Assembly: GCA_038530555.1 (NCBI GenBank)
Contig: JBCBCN010000004.1
Location: 1-64,000 of the forward strand
Length of the DNA stretch: 64,000 nt
Source of the DNA: HKCCE3408 sp038530555
GTDB taxonomy: Bacteria; Pseudomonadota; Alphaproteobacteria; Rhodobacterales; Rhodobacteraceae
Direction: 5' to 3'
The position numbers were made by a program, and so were the translations under genes. The notes below the pieces were generated by a model, which saw only the letters and a program-made list of their open reading frames with translations, searched no databases and had not been told where the DNA came from. Positions 27,671 through 36,330 of this stretch are shown one piece after another; the stretch's first letter is position 1, and the number at the start of each line of letters is the position of its first letter.

Positions 27671-28975
27671 CTATCCTCCCGCTGCAGGCGCGGTTTGGGG
27701 GTCCGCGGGATCCTGCGGTGCGTCGCCATCTGTCGCCTCCTCCACCGCCTCGGCATAGTAATCCTGCGCGGCCTCCATGAACACCTGGCCCGATTGTGGC
27801 AGAATGGCCGCATAGCTCTCGGTCTCGCTGGCATCCGCCGCTGGACGCACCCCTGTGCGGTAAAGCGCATAGGCCGCCAGAAGCGCCGCCGCGATCGTCA
27901 AAAACAGGAAAAAGCCAGCCGCACCCACGCCATTCATTACCTGGCCCACAAGCAGCGGGCCGAAGATCGCGCCGACCCCGGTGATGAAGACCAACCGCCC
28001 CCCCGCCGCGGGCATCTGCTCGGTCTCCAAAAAGTCGTTGGTATGCGCCAGAAGCAGCGCGTAGAGCGGGTTCGCCATGCCACCATAGACAAATCCTGCC
28101 GCCAATATCACAGTGAAAACACCCGCCCCCCAAAAACCGGCCATGCCCGCAAGGCCCGCCAAGGCTGCGACAGCCATGATCAACAGTCGCCGGTCCATCC
28201 GGTCGCTGAGCCAACCGATAGGATATTGCAGCAGCAGGCCACCGACATAAAAGCTCGCCACAAAGGCCGAGATTTGCCCCAGGCTGAGGCGCGCTTCAGT
28301 GCCGAAGACCGCCGACATGCCAAACATCGCGGAATAAATCCCGCCCAGCATGAACATCCCCACACAGCCCAGGGGCGAAATGCGGAACACCTCCATCAGC
28401 CCCATCGGCTTGGTCGTCTCAAAGGGCGGGATCGGGGTTACACTGAGCAGGATCGGCGCGAAGCTGACCGACACCAGAACCGAAAGCACAATGAACAGCG
28501 TAAAGCCCGCCGGATCGCCAAGGACCAGAAGGCTTTGCGCGATCACCACACCGGACATCTGCGTGATCAGATAAATCGACAGGGTTTGGCCACGATTTTC
28601 ATTGGTCGAAGAATTGTTCAGCCAGCTTTCGGCAGTCACGTAGACGGCCGAGAAGCAAAACCCGATGATCGCGCGCAAAACCGTCCAAGAGATCCAGTCG
28701 ACCAGAACCGGAAATAGGATCAGCGCCGCCGAGATCAGTGAGCCCAGAGCCGCGAAGCTTCGGATATGCCCCACCCGCCGGATCATCAGCGGCGCAGCCT
28801 GAGAGCCACCTAGAAAGCCTGCGAAATAGGCCGACATCACGATCGACAATTGCGCCGTCGAAAAGCCCTCGATATCGCCGCGCACGCCCAAAAGCGTGCC
28901 GTGCAGGCCGTTGCCAATCATCAAAAGTAGAATGCCGAAAAGCAGCGCCCAGGAATTGCGGATCACGGCGAACAT
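27671..28975 (-). CDS. MFS transporter (YcaD-like)
   Basis: The 434-aa protein has twelve predicted membrane segments and resembles the YcaD branch of the major facilitator superfamily: SAYFAGFLGGSQAAPLMIRRVGHIRSFAALGS in TM2-TM3 and the WLSDRMDRR loop between TM6 and TM8. About 40 acidic C-terminal residues follow the last segment. The substrate is unknown. GAGGCCCCTT precedes the ATG. The DUF924 gene follows after 3 bp, and queA lies 69 bp upstream on the same strand. Confidence 0.9.
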   Translation of the reverse strand: MFAVIRNSWALLFGILLLMIGNGLHGTLLGVRGDIEGFSTAQLSIVMSAYFAGFLGGSQAAPLMIRRVGHIRSFAALGSLISAALILFPVLVDWISWTVLRAIIGFCFSAVYVTAESWLNNSSTNENRGQTLSIYLITQMSGVVIAQSLLVLGDPAGFTLFIVLSVLVSVSFAPILLSVTPIPPFETTKPMGLMEVFRISPLGCVGMFMLGGIYSAMFGMSAVFGTEARLSLGQISAFVASFYVGGLLLQYPIGWLSDRMDRRLLIMAVAALAGLAGMAGFWGAGVFTVILAAGFVYGGMANPLYALLLAHTNDFLETEQMPAAGGRLVFITGVGAIFGPLLVGQVMNGVGAAGFFLFLTIAAALLAAYALYRTGVRPAADASETESYAAILPQSGQVFMEAAQDYYAEAVEEATDGDAPQDPADPQTAPAAGG

Positions 28976-29044
28976 AAGGGGCCTCTAACGCGTTCGAACG
29001 GGCTTTAATGCGCGAGCCTTAGCACCCAAAGCATGACGATTCTG

Positions 29045-30097
29045 TCACGCCCGCGACGGGATCAGCAAAGACGCGTCGCCATAGGAAAAGAACCGGTAAC
29101 GCTGGGCGATGGCATGGGCGTAGATCTCCATCACCCGCGCATGTCCCATCAAGGCCGCGACCAGCATCATCAGCGTCGATTTGGGCAGGTGAAAGTTGGT
29201 CATGAGCGCGTCGGTCAGGCGAAATTCAAAGCCCGGATAGATGAAAATATCGGTCGAGCCTTGCCAGGGTCCAAGCGTTACGCCGCCCCTCGCCGCGCTC
29301 TCGATCAGCCTCAGCGCGGTGGTGCCCACGGGAATGATGCGCCCACCGGCCGCGCGCGTGGCGTTGATCTCGTCGGCGGCCTTTTCGCTGATCTCCCCGC
29401 GCTCGGGATGCATCTTATGTTCGGTCACATTGTCCACTGTGACCGGCAGGAACGTGCCTGCACCCACATGCAAGGTCACGAAACTCATCTCGATGCCCGC
29501 CGCGCGCAGCCCGTCCAACAGCGGCTGATCGAAATGCAACGAGGCGGTCGGCGCGGCCACCGCACCGGCATGGCGCGCCCAGATTGTCTGGTAATCCTCG
29601 CGGTCCTGCGCATCGGCCGCTCGCTTGCCCGCGATATAGGGCGGAAGGGGCATAGATCCGACCGTTTGCAGCGCGTTTTCAAAGTCTTTCCCGATTTTGT
29701 TAAAGTCCAGGACTAGGGGCGACAGACTTTCTATACACCCCGTAAGACTGCCCTCAAAGACCAGGCTCTCGCCCTCTTTGAGCTTACGCATTGGCTTGGC
29801 CAGAGCGCTCCACCCCCCGCCGGGTTGCGGCTCCAGCAGGGTCACTTCGATCCGCGCCACACCGCCGCCATCCCGGCTGACGCGATGGCGCTCGCCGGTC
29901 AGGCGCACGGGCAGCACGCGCGTGTCATTCAGCACCAGCCGGTCGCCCGGGCGCAGGATCCCCGGTAGGTCGGCGACCACGGCGTCGCGTGTCTTAGGGC
30001 CGTCAGCGACCAACAAACGCGCGGCAGACCGAGGTTTCACCGGGCGCGTGGCGATCAACGTCTCGGGGAGGTCGAAATCGAAATCGGTCAGCTTCAC
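29045..30097 (-). CDS. queA: S-adenosylmethionine:tRNA ribosyltransferase-isomerase
   Basis: QueA transfers and isomerises the ribose of SAM onto preQ1-34 of tRNA, giving epoxyqueuosine, the step after Tgt (4758). The 350-aa product has LTDFDFDLPETLIATRPVKPRSAARLL, the DRLVLNDTRVLPVRL region, TASLHFDQPLLDGL, and the C-terminal LMTNFHLPKSTLMMLVAALMG. The GTG at 30097 (reading VKLTDFDFDLP) matches family starts; an in-frame ATG at 30124 would add nine residues. The two candidate starts sit in a near-repeat (ACCTGCCGTGA twice). It lies downstream of the YhdP-like gene, probably in one transcript. Confidence 0.97.
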   Translation of the reverse strand: MKLTDFDFDLPETLIATRPVKPRSAARLLVADGPKTRDAVVADLPGILRPGDRLVLNDTRVLPVRLTGERHRVSRDGGGVARIEVTLLEPQPGGGWSALAKPMRKLKEGESLVFEGSLTGCIESLSPLVLDFNKIGKDFENALQTVGSMPLPPYIAGKRAADAQDREDYQTIWARHAGAVAAPTASLHFDQPLLDGLRAAGIEMSFVTLHVGAGTFLPVTVDNVTEHKMHPERGEISEKAADEINATRAAGGRIIPVGTTALRLIESAARGGVTLGPWQGSTDIFIYPGFEFRLTDALMTNFHLPKSTLMMLVAALMGHARVMEIYAHAIAQRYRFFSYGDASLLIPSRA

Positions 30098-30156
30098 GGC
30101 AGGTTCCAGGACATCAGGCGTCACGGCAGGTCGGATCGGGTTTTGCCATGCGCGTT

Positions 30157-33100
30157 CTACTGCGCCGACAAATCCCCCGGGGGCGGGCGGCGGAAAATCT
30201 CGCGGAAGATGCCCGGCGTCAAGATCGACAGTGGATTGGCCGTGACCGTCGCCTGATCGCCCTGACCCGTGACCTGGTAGGAGACCCCGAAAAGCCCCTC
30301 GCGCCGCGGTGCAAAGATGGCGCCCAGCGCTCCGTTGATCACGTAGATCGGCGAGACCACACCCTGCACATCATAGCGCCCACTCGCGGTTTCATAGCGG
30401 CCATCCATCGACAGGCCGATCGCGGCGCCGATCGCGCTGCTTTCCTCGATCACGATGGCCTCAGGGGTAACGCGAAACCGCGCTTCGATATCGCTCAGAT
30501 CAATGCCTTCACCCGACAGCTGATCCAACAGGCCGACCACCGAGATCGCATTGAGTAGCTCGGCCACAGCGGGCGCGTCACGCACGCGCATCCCGTCGAT
30601 GTCGAGAAAGCCGCGATAGCTCTGCGGCTCGGGCGCGGCGCGCAGGTTCAGCGTCATCGCCCCGCCATAGCCATTGGCGAAAAGATCGGCCGCGCGCAGG
30701 ACTGCGCCCGCATCGCCCGCTTGAAGATCGATGTCCAAGCCGTTGACATTCGGGCGCAACTGCCCCGAGATATCTGGCCCGCCATTGACGCGGCCGCGAA
30801 AATTTCCGCTCAAACCAGGGGCGAGATCAGCGAGAACCGAGGTCAGAACAATCCCTTCGCTCAGAACCAACCGGTCGAGCACAGCCTGGATCGGCGGGCC
30901 TTCAGACGCGCTCCCCGTCGCGCCCGAGGGCCCACCCAGACCCTCGGCCCGAGCCAAGTCAATCGACCCGCCGGTGATCTCGACCAGCGGCGGCACGCCA
31001 GGCCCGCGGCCGACGAGGGCACCACGCACCGAAAGCCAGGCACCGATGGCGAACCGGTCCAGCTCGAACCGGTCGAGCCCGCCGCCCGGCGCTAGATCGA
31101 CCCGGCCTTGCAAAGCCAGGCCAGCCGCCTGCAGATCGAGCGCCTCGATGCGCGGCACCGCACCCAGGCTTACCTGCGCGTCAAGGCGGCCGGTCTGCAC
31201 CTGCGGCAGCGACCAGCCCAGCGTCGGCAAGCTCAGGGCCAGACCGGCCAGATCCGAGCTAAGCGTCAGATCCGGCGCCACACCCGGGCGCAGCGCGAGC
31301 TGCGCATCGACCGCGCCCGCACCACTCAAAAGTCTCGGCGGAAGGCCCACACCGAGGCGCCTGAGGTTCTCGTCGGAGACTGTCACACGCGCCTCCGCCC
31401 GGCTCACGCCATCTGCACCCGGCCCAAGCGCCTGGCTCCAGCGCCCGGTCATCGGCACACCGTCCAGCGCCGCGCGCCCGACCAGGGCCACGACCTCCTC
31501 GCTCAACGACAACTCGAGGCGTTCGGCGCTCAGCACCCGGCCCTCTAGGAGCGTCTCGCTGGTCACATCGTTCAGCGTCCCCGCCGCGCGGAAGCGGATG
31601 TCTTCGCGCGCGATCTGGCGCTGCAGAGGGAAGTCGAGCTCGGCCAGAACCCGCGCCCGGCCCCGCGCCAGATCCGCCGCCGCGATCCGGCTCTCCGCCA
31701 TCAGGTTCACCGGCGGCCCGGCCAACACCGCACCAACCGCCTCCAACGGTCCGTCGATGGCGAAATCAAACTCGGCCAAGCTCGCCCCGCGGCGTAGTTC
31801 CTCGATCAGCATGGTCGAGCCCGCCAGATCGATCGCCCCGCCCCTTGGCGCGGTGATCTCTCCGGCGGCAAGCCGTAGCACAAAGCGGTTGTCCATCACC
31901 GACAGATACCCCGCGCCGTTCTCGATGGGTGGCAGGCCGTTCAGCGCATTCAGCGTGAGGCCGTCGAAATCCATCCGCACGGCGACGCGCCCGGCCGTGT
32001 CGGGCGCCCGCCGCAAGGCCACGGCCAGATCCCGAACCCGCCCGGTCTGCATGCGTTGATCGAGATAGGCCCGCGTGCCGGGGATAAAGTTCTCGGGCCA
32101 ATAGGGCAGCACCTCGCGCGCCGCGACCTCCGGCAGGTGCAGATCCAGCGCACTGACCACGCCATCGGGGCCAAAGCCCACCTCCCCACTTGCGCGCAAC
32201 TCGAAGGGTCCACCAAAAAGCGCCGCTTGCCCAATCTCCAAGCGCCGCTCAGTGCCCAGGGTCAGGCGCAAATCAAGCGCGCCACCGCGAAATTCAAGGG
32301 GCTGCTCAAACAGGCCCGGCGGATCGACGCGAAGCTCATCAAGCTGCAACTGCCCTAGGAACACCTCGCCATCGGGCGAGATCTGCGCCTCACCCGTCGC
32401 ACGCAGATCCATGGCGGGCGCGCTCAGCGCAAGCGTGTCGAAGCTAAGCCTTGAGGCCGCCGCATCGTAGCGCACCTGCGCTTGCAACCCATCGAAGGCC
32501 AGCGCATCGCCCGCCTCGCCCTGAGACAGCGCGCCGGCGCCGATCTCCAGGCGCCCGGCCACATCGCCGACCCGTCCGAAATCGTCGATCTCACCCGAAA
32601 GCTGACCTGAGATAGGCGCGTCAATGGGCGCGAGCCACCCCAGGGCCGGGCTCGCTGAGGCCAGGTCTTGGGCATCGAGCGTCTGAAAGCGCGCCTCGAG
32701 CCGGGTCTGAGCCCGGGCCGCGTCCCGGGTGATCTCCATGCGCACCCTGGCCTCACGCCGCGCCACCAACGCGCCGTCGACCACCAGGCGCAGCACCTCG
32801 CCCTCCCGGCTCAGCGACAGATCGGCATCGCGGCTTTGGATGATTTGCCCGGTCAACACGTCATTGACGAGAAACAACAGTCCTTGGCCCGAAATCTCGT
32901 CCAGCTCGGCAAAGGCCGGACGGTCCCACAGCGCGTCGAAATTGGCCAAAGTCGCGCTGATCCCGCCTTGCTGGCGCGGCGCTTCGGGCGCAAGGCGCAG
33001 ATCGATGGCACCCGTCTCATCACGCGCCAGCTGCATTCCGGCGCCATCGAGCCGTACGCGTTGCACCCGGAGGTTGCCGCCAAGCAGCGCGCCGCCATTG

Positions 33101-33510
33101 AGCAAAACGCCCATCTCGGGGAAAAACGCCCGGAGGCCGACCGCGTCGCGAAACTGCACAGAGCTCAGCCGGATCTCGGGATAAAACCCACGTTCGGGCA
33201 GCGCCACCGAGATCGTCTCAAGTACAATCTCACCTCGAGGCCCATCGGGCAGATCCTCGGGGTTGAGAGCGCTGGCAAGCCCCGCATTGACCCGCTCGAG
33301 CACCCGCGCCTGCAAACCTTCGGGCAATGCGATCCCGTCACCCCGCGCCGCGATCAAAACGACCGCGACCGCGACAAACCCGGCCAGCACCAGAACCCCG
33401 ACTGACTTCGCGCCAAGCGCCACCCAGCGCAGCCAAGACCGCACCCGCCGCGGCGCGGGCTCGCCCGGCTCGGACCCATCCTCTGGGCTTGGTTGCGGTC
33501 CCTGCATCAT
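30157..33510 (-). CDS. YhdP/AsmA-like large envelope protein (DUF3971)
   Basis: The product of about 1117 aa has one N-terminal transmembrane helix (SVGVLVLAGFVAVAVVLIAA near residues 37-56), then a very long beta-rich periplasmic region, a DUF3971-type middle and an AsmA-like C-terminal domain (DLQAGDAGAVLRAADLFANGYGG; IEARFRVTPEAIVIEESSAIG). It ends FREIFRRPP, typical of YhdP relatives. YhdP, TamB and AsmA proteins are thought to bridge inner and outer membrane and carry phospholipids. Three near starts exist; I chose 33510, with 33507 or 33567 possible. It is divergent from bcp and upstream of queA. Confidence 0.9.
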   Translation of the reverse strand: MMQGPQPSPEDGSEPGEPAPRRVRSWLRWVALGAKSVGVLVLAGFVAVAVVLIAARGDGIALPEGLQARVLERVNAGLASALNPEDLPDGPRGEIVLETISVALPERGFYPEIRLSSVQFRDAVGLRAFFPEMGVLLNGGALLGGNLRVQRVRLDGAGMQLARDETGAIDLRLAPEAPRQQGGISATLANFDALWDRPAFAELDEISGQGLLFLVNDVLTGQIIQSRDADLSLSREGEVLRLVVDGALVARREARVRMEITRDAARAQTRLEARFQTLDAQDLASASPALGWLAPIDAPISGQLSGEIDDFGRVGDVAGRLEIGAGALSQGEAGDALAFDGLQAQVRYDAAASRLSFDTLALSAPAMDLRATGEAQISPDGEVFLGQLQLDELRVDPPGLFEQPLEFRGGALDLRLTLGTERRLEIGQAALFGGPFELRASGEVGFGPDGVVSALDLHLPEVAAREVLPYWPENFIPGTRAYLDQRMQTGRVRDLAVALRRAPDTAGRVAVRMDFDGLTLNALNGLPPIENGAGYLSVMDNRFVLRLAAGEITAPRGGAIDLAGSTMLIEELRRGASLAEFDFAIDGPLEAVGAVLAGPPVNLMAESRIAAADLARGRARVLAELDFPLQRQIAREDIRFRAAGTLNDVTSETLLEGRVLSAERLELSLSEEVVALVGRAALDGVPMTGRWSQALGPGADGVSRAEARVTVSDENLRRLGVGLPPRLLSGAGAVDAQLALRPGVAPDLTLSSDLAGLALSLPTLGWSLPQVQTGRLDAQVSLGAVPRIEALDLQAAGLALQGRVDLAPGGGLDRFELDRFAIGAWLSVRGALVGRGPGVPPLVEITGGSIDLARAEGLGGPSGATGSASEGPPIQAVLDRLVLSEGIVLTSVLADLAPGLSGNFRGRVNGGPDISGQLRPNVNGLDIDLQAGDAGAVLRAADLFANGYGGAMTLNLRAAPEPQSYRGFLDIDGMRVRDAPAVAELLNAISVVGLLDQLSGEGIDLSDIEARFRVTPEAIVIEESSAIGAAIGLSMDGRYETASGRYDVQGVVSPIYVINGALGAIFAPRREGLFGVSYQVTGQGDQATVTANPLSILTPGIFREIFRRPPPGDLSAQ

Positions 33511-33693
33511 CCCTGCCTGTTCTGCGCCCGCACCTGCAAGCGGTTGCGTGCGATGGCGCGATCCCATGAGCGCGCGGCCTTTATCTTGCCTGTAATCCCC
33601 CTAGCTTGCAAAGCGCCGCCCTTCACGGGGCCAATCGCACATACCACCGACCCCCGCGCCACCAACCCCCGACCACCAACCCACGAGGACCCG

Positions 33694-34167
33694 ATGACCG
33701 AGACCCTGCCCGACACTGGAACCATGGCCCCCGATTTCACCCTGCCCCGCGATGGCGGCGGTGAGATCACGCTCTCCGCCCTGCGCCCGGGCAAGGTCGT
33801 GCTCTATTTCTACCCGAAGGCCGATACCGGCGGCTGTACCAAGCAATCCGTCGCCTTCACGGAGATGGCCGAGGCTTTCGAGAAGGCCGGCGCCACGATC
33901 ATCGGCATTTCAAAGGACAGCGTCGCCAAGCATGAGAAATTCATCGCCAAGCACAGCCTCGGCGTCATCATGGCCTCCGATGAGGCCTCCGATGTCTGCG
34001 AGCGCTATGGCACATGGAAGGAAAAGAGCATGTACGGAAAAACCTATATGGGCATCGAACGCTCCACCTTCCTGATCGATGGCGAGGGAAAGATCGCCCA
34101 GGCCTGGCGCAAGATCCGCGTGCCCGGCCATGTCGAGGCGGTGCTGGAGGCAACGCAGGCGCTCTGA
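33694..34167 (+). CDS. bcp: Peroxiredoxin, BCP/PrxQ type, lacking the usual resolving cysteine
   Basis: This thiol peroxidase reduces peroxides. The 157-aa protein has PDFTLPRDGGGEITLS, the catalytic PxxxTxxC motif in YFYPKADTGGCTKQ (peroxidatic Cys near residue 47), and SMYGKTYMGIERSTFLID. The second cysteine found five residues later in E. coli Bcp is absent (CTKQSV), so it probably uses a 1-Cys or alternative mechanism; another Cys occurs in SDVCERYG. CACGAGGACCCG precedes the ATG at 33694; the longer frame overlaps the divergent gene's leader. A dispersed element follows. Confidence 0.95.
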   Translation: MTETLPDTGTMAPDFTLPRDGGGEITLSALRPGKVVLYFYPKADTGGCTKQSVAFTEMAEAFEKAGATIIGISKDSVAKHEKFIAKHSLGVIMASDEASDVCERYGTWKEKSMYGKTYMGIERSTFLIDGEGKIAQAWRKIRVPGHVEAVLEATQAL

Positions 34168-34481
34168 CACGCGGAGCTCAGCGGTCCGCGCCTTCACGTT
34201 TCCAAAAATACTCTGGGGTCTGGGGCAACGCCCCAGCCCGACCCTAAGGGCTAGATCCAAGCCCATCCAATCAGGGCCAACCCATTGACGCCGCCCTATT
34301 ATCGCCACCCCACTATCCACGCGGCATTTCGGCGGATTATTGCCCATTCGGCGCGCCTTGGGCGAGATCACGGCCTCGCCCGCGACTAATCGTTGAGGCG
34401 CGCGCGCCAATGTCTTAACCCATCCGGGCGGGGCCAAAGGCATACGAGCCCCGGACAATGATGTGAAAATCGGGGCAGCGT
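34168..34481. other. Intergenic region holding dispersed element copy 4
   Basis: No gene is seen in these 314 bp. At 34192-34213 the minus strand carries the core GAGTATTTTTGG then AAACGTGAAG, preceded on that strand by a 7-bp stem CTGGGGC / GCCCCAG (34220-34226, 34230-34236). The rest must include the promoter of the M23 gene at 34482. Confidence 0.75.
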
Positions 34482-35804
34482 GTGTACAAACCAACCCTAA
34501 AAACCCGCCTTAACGCGGCGCTTGAGCGGAGCCTGCCCGAACAGCGGCTTTACCTGAAATCCGACGAAGGCATGCGGTATTTCCGGCTCAGCTCCGGCGT
34601 GCAGGCGGCTATCGTTTTGGGCTCGGCCCTATTTGTGGGCTGGACCGCTGTCGTAACTGCGATCTTTCTGATCGCCGCCATCTCGGCAGGCGATGTGCGC
34701 GATCAGGCCCAGGCCGAACAGCTCGCCTATCGCGAGGCGCTCAACGACATGGCCTCTGAGCGCAACGATCAGCTGCGCGAAGCACGCGAGGCGCAGGACC
34801 ATTTCAGCCGCGCCATCGAACAGGTCTCCGAGATGCAATCGCGGCTTTTGGCCTCCGAAGAGCGCCGCCGCGAGCTCGAAACCGCCGTCAACGTCATCCA
34901 AGCGACTTTGCGCCGCACAATCCAAGAACGCGACATCGCTCGGCAAGATGCTGAGCGCTATCTGGCCGAGATCCAGACCGAGACCGGCGTGCTGCAAACC
35001 TCCGCCGAAGAGCGTCGCGCCACCGAAGCCACCCTCGATCTGCTCATCGCCCAGCTTGAGGCGGCCGCACTCGAGCGGGACGGTGCGGCCAGTGCCGAGG
35101 CCGAAGCCTTCGCGATGATCGACGAGCTGCAATACGAGGCCGCGCTGGCCCGCGACCGCTCTGAGCGGATTTTCACTCAGATCGAAGACGCTGTGACCGC
35201 CTCCATGACCCCGCTCGAAGAGATGTTCGACGCAACCGGGCTGGCGACCGAGCAGATCCTGGGCCAGGTTCGGCGCAACTATTCCGGTCAAGGCGGCCCG
35301 CTGACCCCGATCATCTCGACCCGTGGCGAGGCGCCTGATGCGACGACCGAGCGGGCCAATGAGGTCTTCGGGCTGCTCGATGAGCTCAATGTATATCGCC
35401 TGGCGGCGGAACAAATCCCGTTTTCCTTCCCCATTCGCGGCAATTCGCGCTTTACCTCGGGCTTTGGGCCGCGCTGGGGCCGGATGCATAACGGCGTGGA
35501 TTATGCCGGGCGCACCGGCACGCCGATCATCGCCACCGCCGACGGCGTCGTCACCTTCGCCGGCACCCAAAGCGGGTACGGCCGTATGGTCGAGGTCCGC
35601 CACGCCTATGGCTACGTCACGCGCTACGCGCATCTCCACCGGATCCGCGTCTCCGAGGGGCAAAGGGTATCGCGCGGCGAGCGTATTGGTGATATGGGGA
35701 ATACCGGTCGGTCTACTGGTACCCATCTGCACTACGAAGTGCGCATAAACGGGGATCCGATCAATCCGATGACCTACATCACGGCAGGACAGAATGTTTT
35801 CTAA
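34482..35804 (+). CDS. M23 (LytM) family peptidase with DUF5930-type N-terminus
   Basis: This is a predicted murein endopeptidase anchored in the inner membrane. The 440-aa product has a transmembrane helix near residues 45-70 (IVLGSALFVGWTAVVTAIFL), a long coiled coil (about 75-225, rich in Glu, Ala, Arg), and a C-terminal M23 domain with the zinc ligands RMHNGVDYAG (HxxxD near 335) and THLHYEV (HxH near 414). It starts with GTG (34482) after GGGGCA. The bactofilin gene overlaps its last 11 bases. Such pairs are linked to cell-shape control in other bacteria. Confidence 0.95.
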   Translation: MYKPTLKTRLNAALERSLPEQRLYLKSDEGMRYFRLSSGVQAAIVLGSALFVGWTAVVTAIFLIAAISAGDVRDQAQAEQLAYREALNDMASERNDQLREAREAQDHFSRAIEQVSEMQSRLLASEERRRELETAVNVIQATLRRTIQERDIARQDAERYLAEIQTETGVLQTSAEERRATEATLDLLIAQLEAAALERDGAASAEAEAFAMIDELQYEAALARDRSERIFTQIEDAVTASMTPLEEMFDATGLATEQILGQVRRNYSGQGGPLTPIISTRGEAPDATTERANEVFGLLDELNVYRLAAEQIPFSFPIRGNSRFTSGFGPRWGRMHNGVDYAGRTGTPIIATADGVVTFAGTQSGYGRMVEVRHAYGYVTRYAHLHRIRVSEGQRVSRGERIGDMGNTGRSTGTHLHYEVRINGDPINPMTYITAGQNVF

Positions 35805-36330
35805 ATCCAAGATCAACGAACCCGGCCCCGGTTCCGATCAATCCACCGCGCCGTCCCAGACGGCGCCCAAAACCGAGCGCCCCATGTCAGACATCCCCCC
35901 CTCCACCGCGCCCAAAGCCAAGCCCCCCGCTTCGCTGCTCAGCGCTGATCTCATCATCACTGGCGATGTGCGCACCACCGGCGACATCCAGATCGAAGGC
36001 CAGGTGAAGGGCGATATCCGCGCCCACCTTTTGACGGTCGGCGAAAGCGCGACGGTCGAGGGGGAGATCGTCGCAGACGATATCGTCGTCAATGGCCGCG
36101 TGAATGGCAAGCTGCGCGGCCTCAAGGTGCGCCTGACCTCCTCGGCCAAGGTCGACGGGGATATCATCCACAAGACCATCGCAATCGAAAGCGGGGCGCA
36201 ATTTGACGGCTCGGTCCAGCGTCAAGAAGACCCGCTGGCCACCGGCGGCGCCAAGCCCACCGCTGCTGCGGCACCCGCACCTGCTGCACCCAAGCCGACG
36301 CCGAAACCGGCCACACCGGCCGCTGAGTAA
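35794..36330 (+). CDS. Bactofilin (polymer-forming cytoskeletal protein)
   Basis: The 178-aa product has a disordered Pro/Ser/Thr N-terminus of about 50 residues, a central right-handed beta-helix with regular repeats (LIITGDVRTTGDIQIEGQ, VKGDIRAHLLTVGESATVEGEI, VADDIVVNGRVNGKL) and an Ala/Pro-rich tail. Bactofilins assemble into membrane-associated filaments that position cell-wall enzymes. The start overlaps the M23 gene by 11 bases, and its stop overlaps the MFS start by one base (TAATG), so the three are translationally coupled. A later ATG (MSDIPPS) is a possible alternative start. Confidence 0.95.
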   Translation: MFSKSKINEPGPGSDQSTAPSQTAPKTERPMSDIPPSTAPKAKPPASLLSADLIITGDVRTTGDIQIEGQVKGDIRAHLLTVGESATVEGEIVADDIVVNGRVNGKLRGLKVRLTSSAKVDGDIIHKTIAIESGAQFDGSVQRQEDPLATGGAKPTAAAAPAPAAPKPTPKPATPAAE

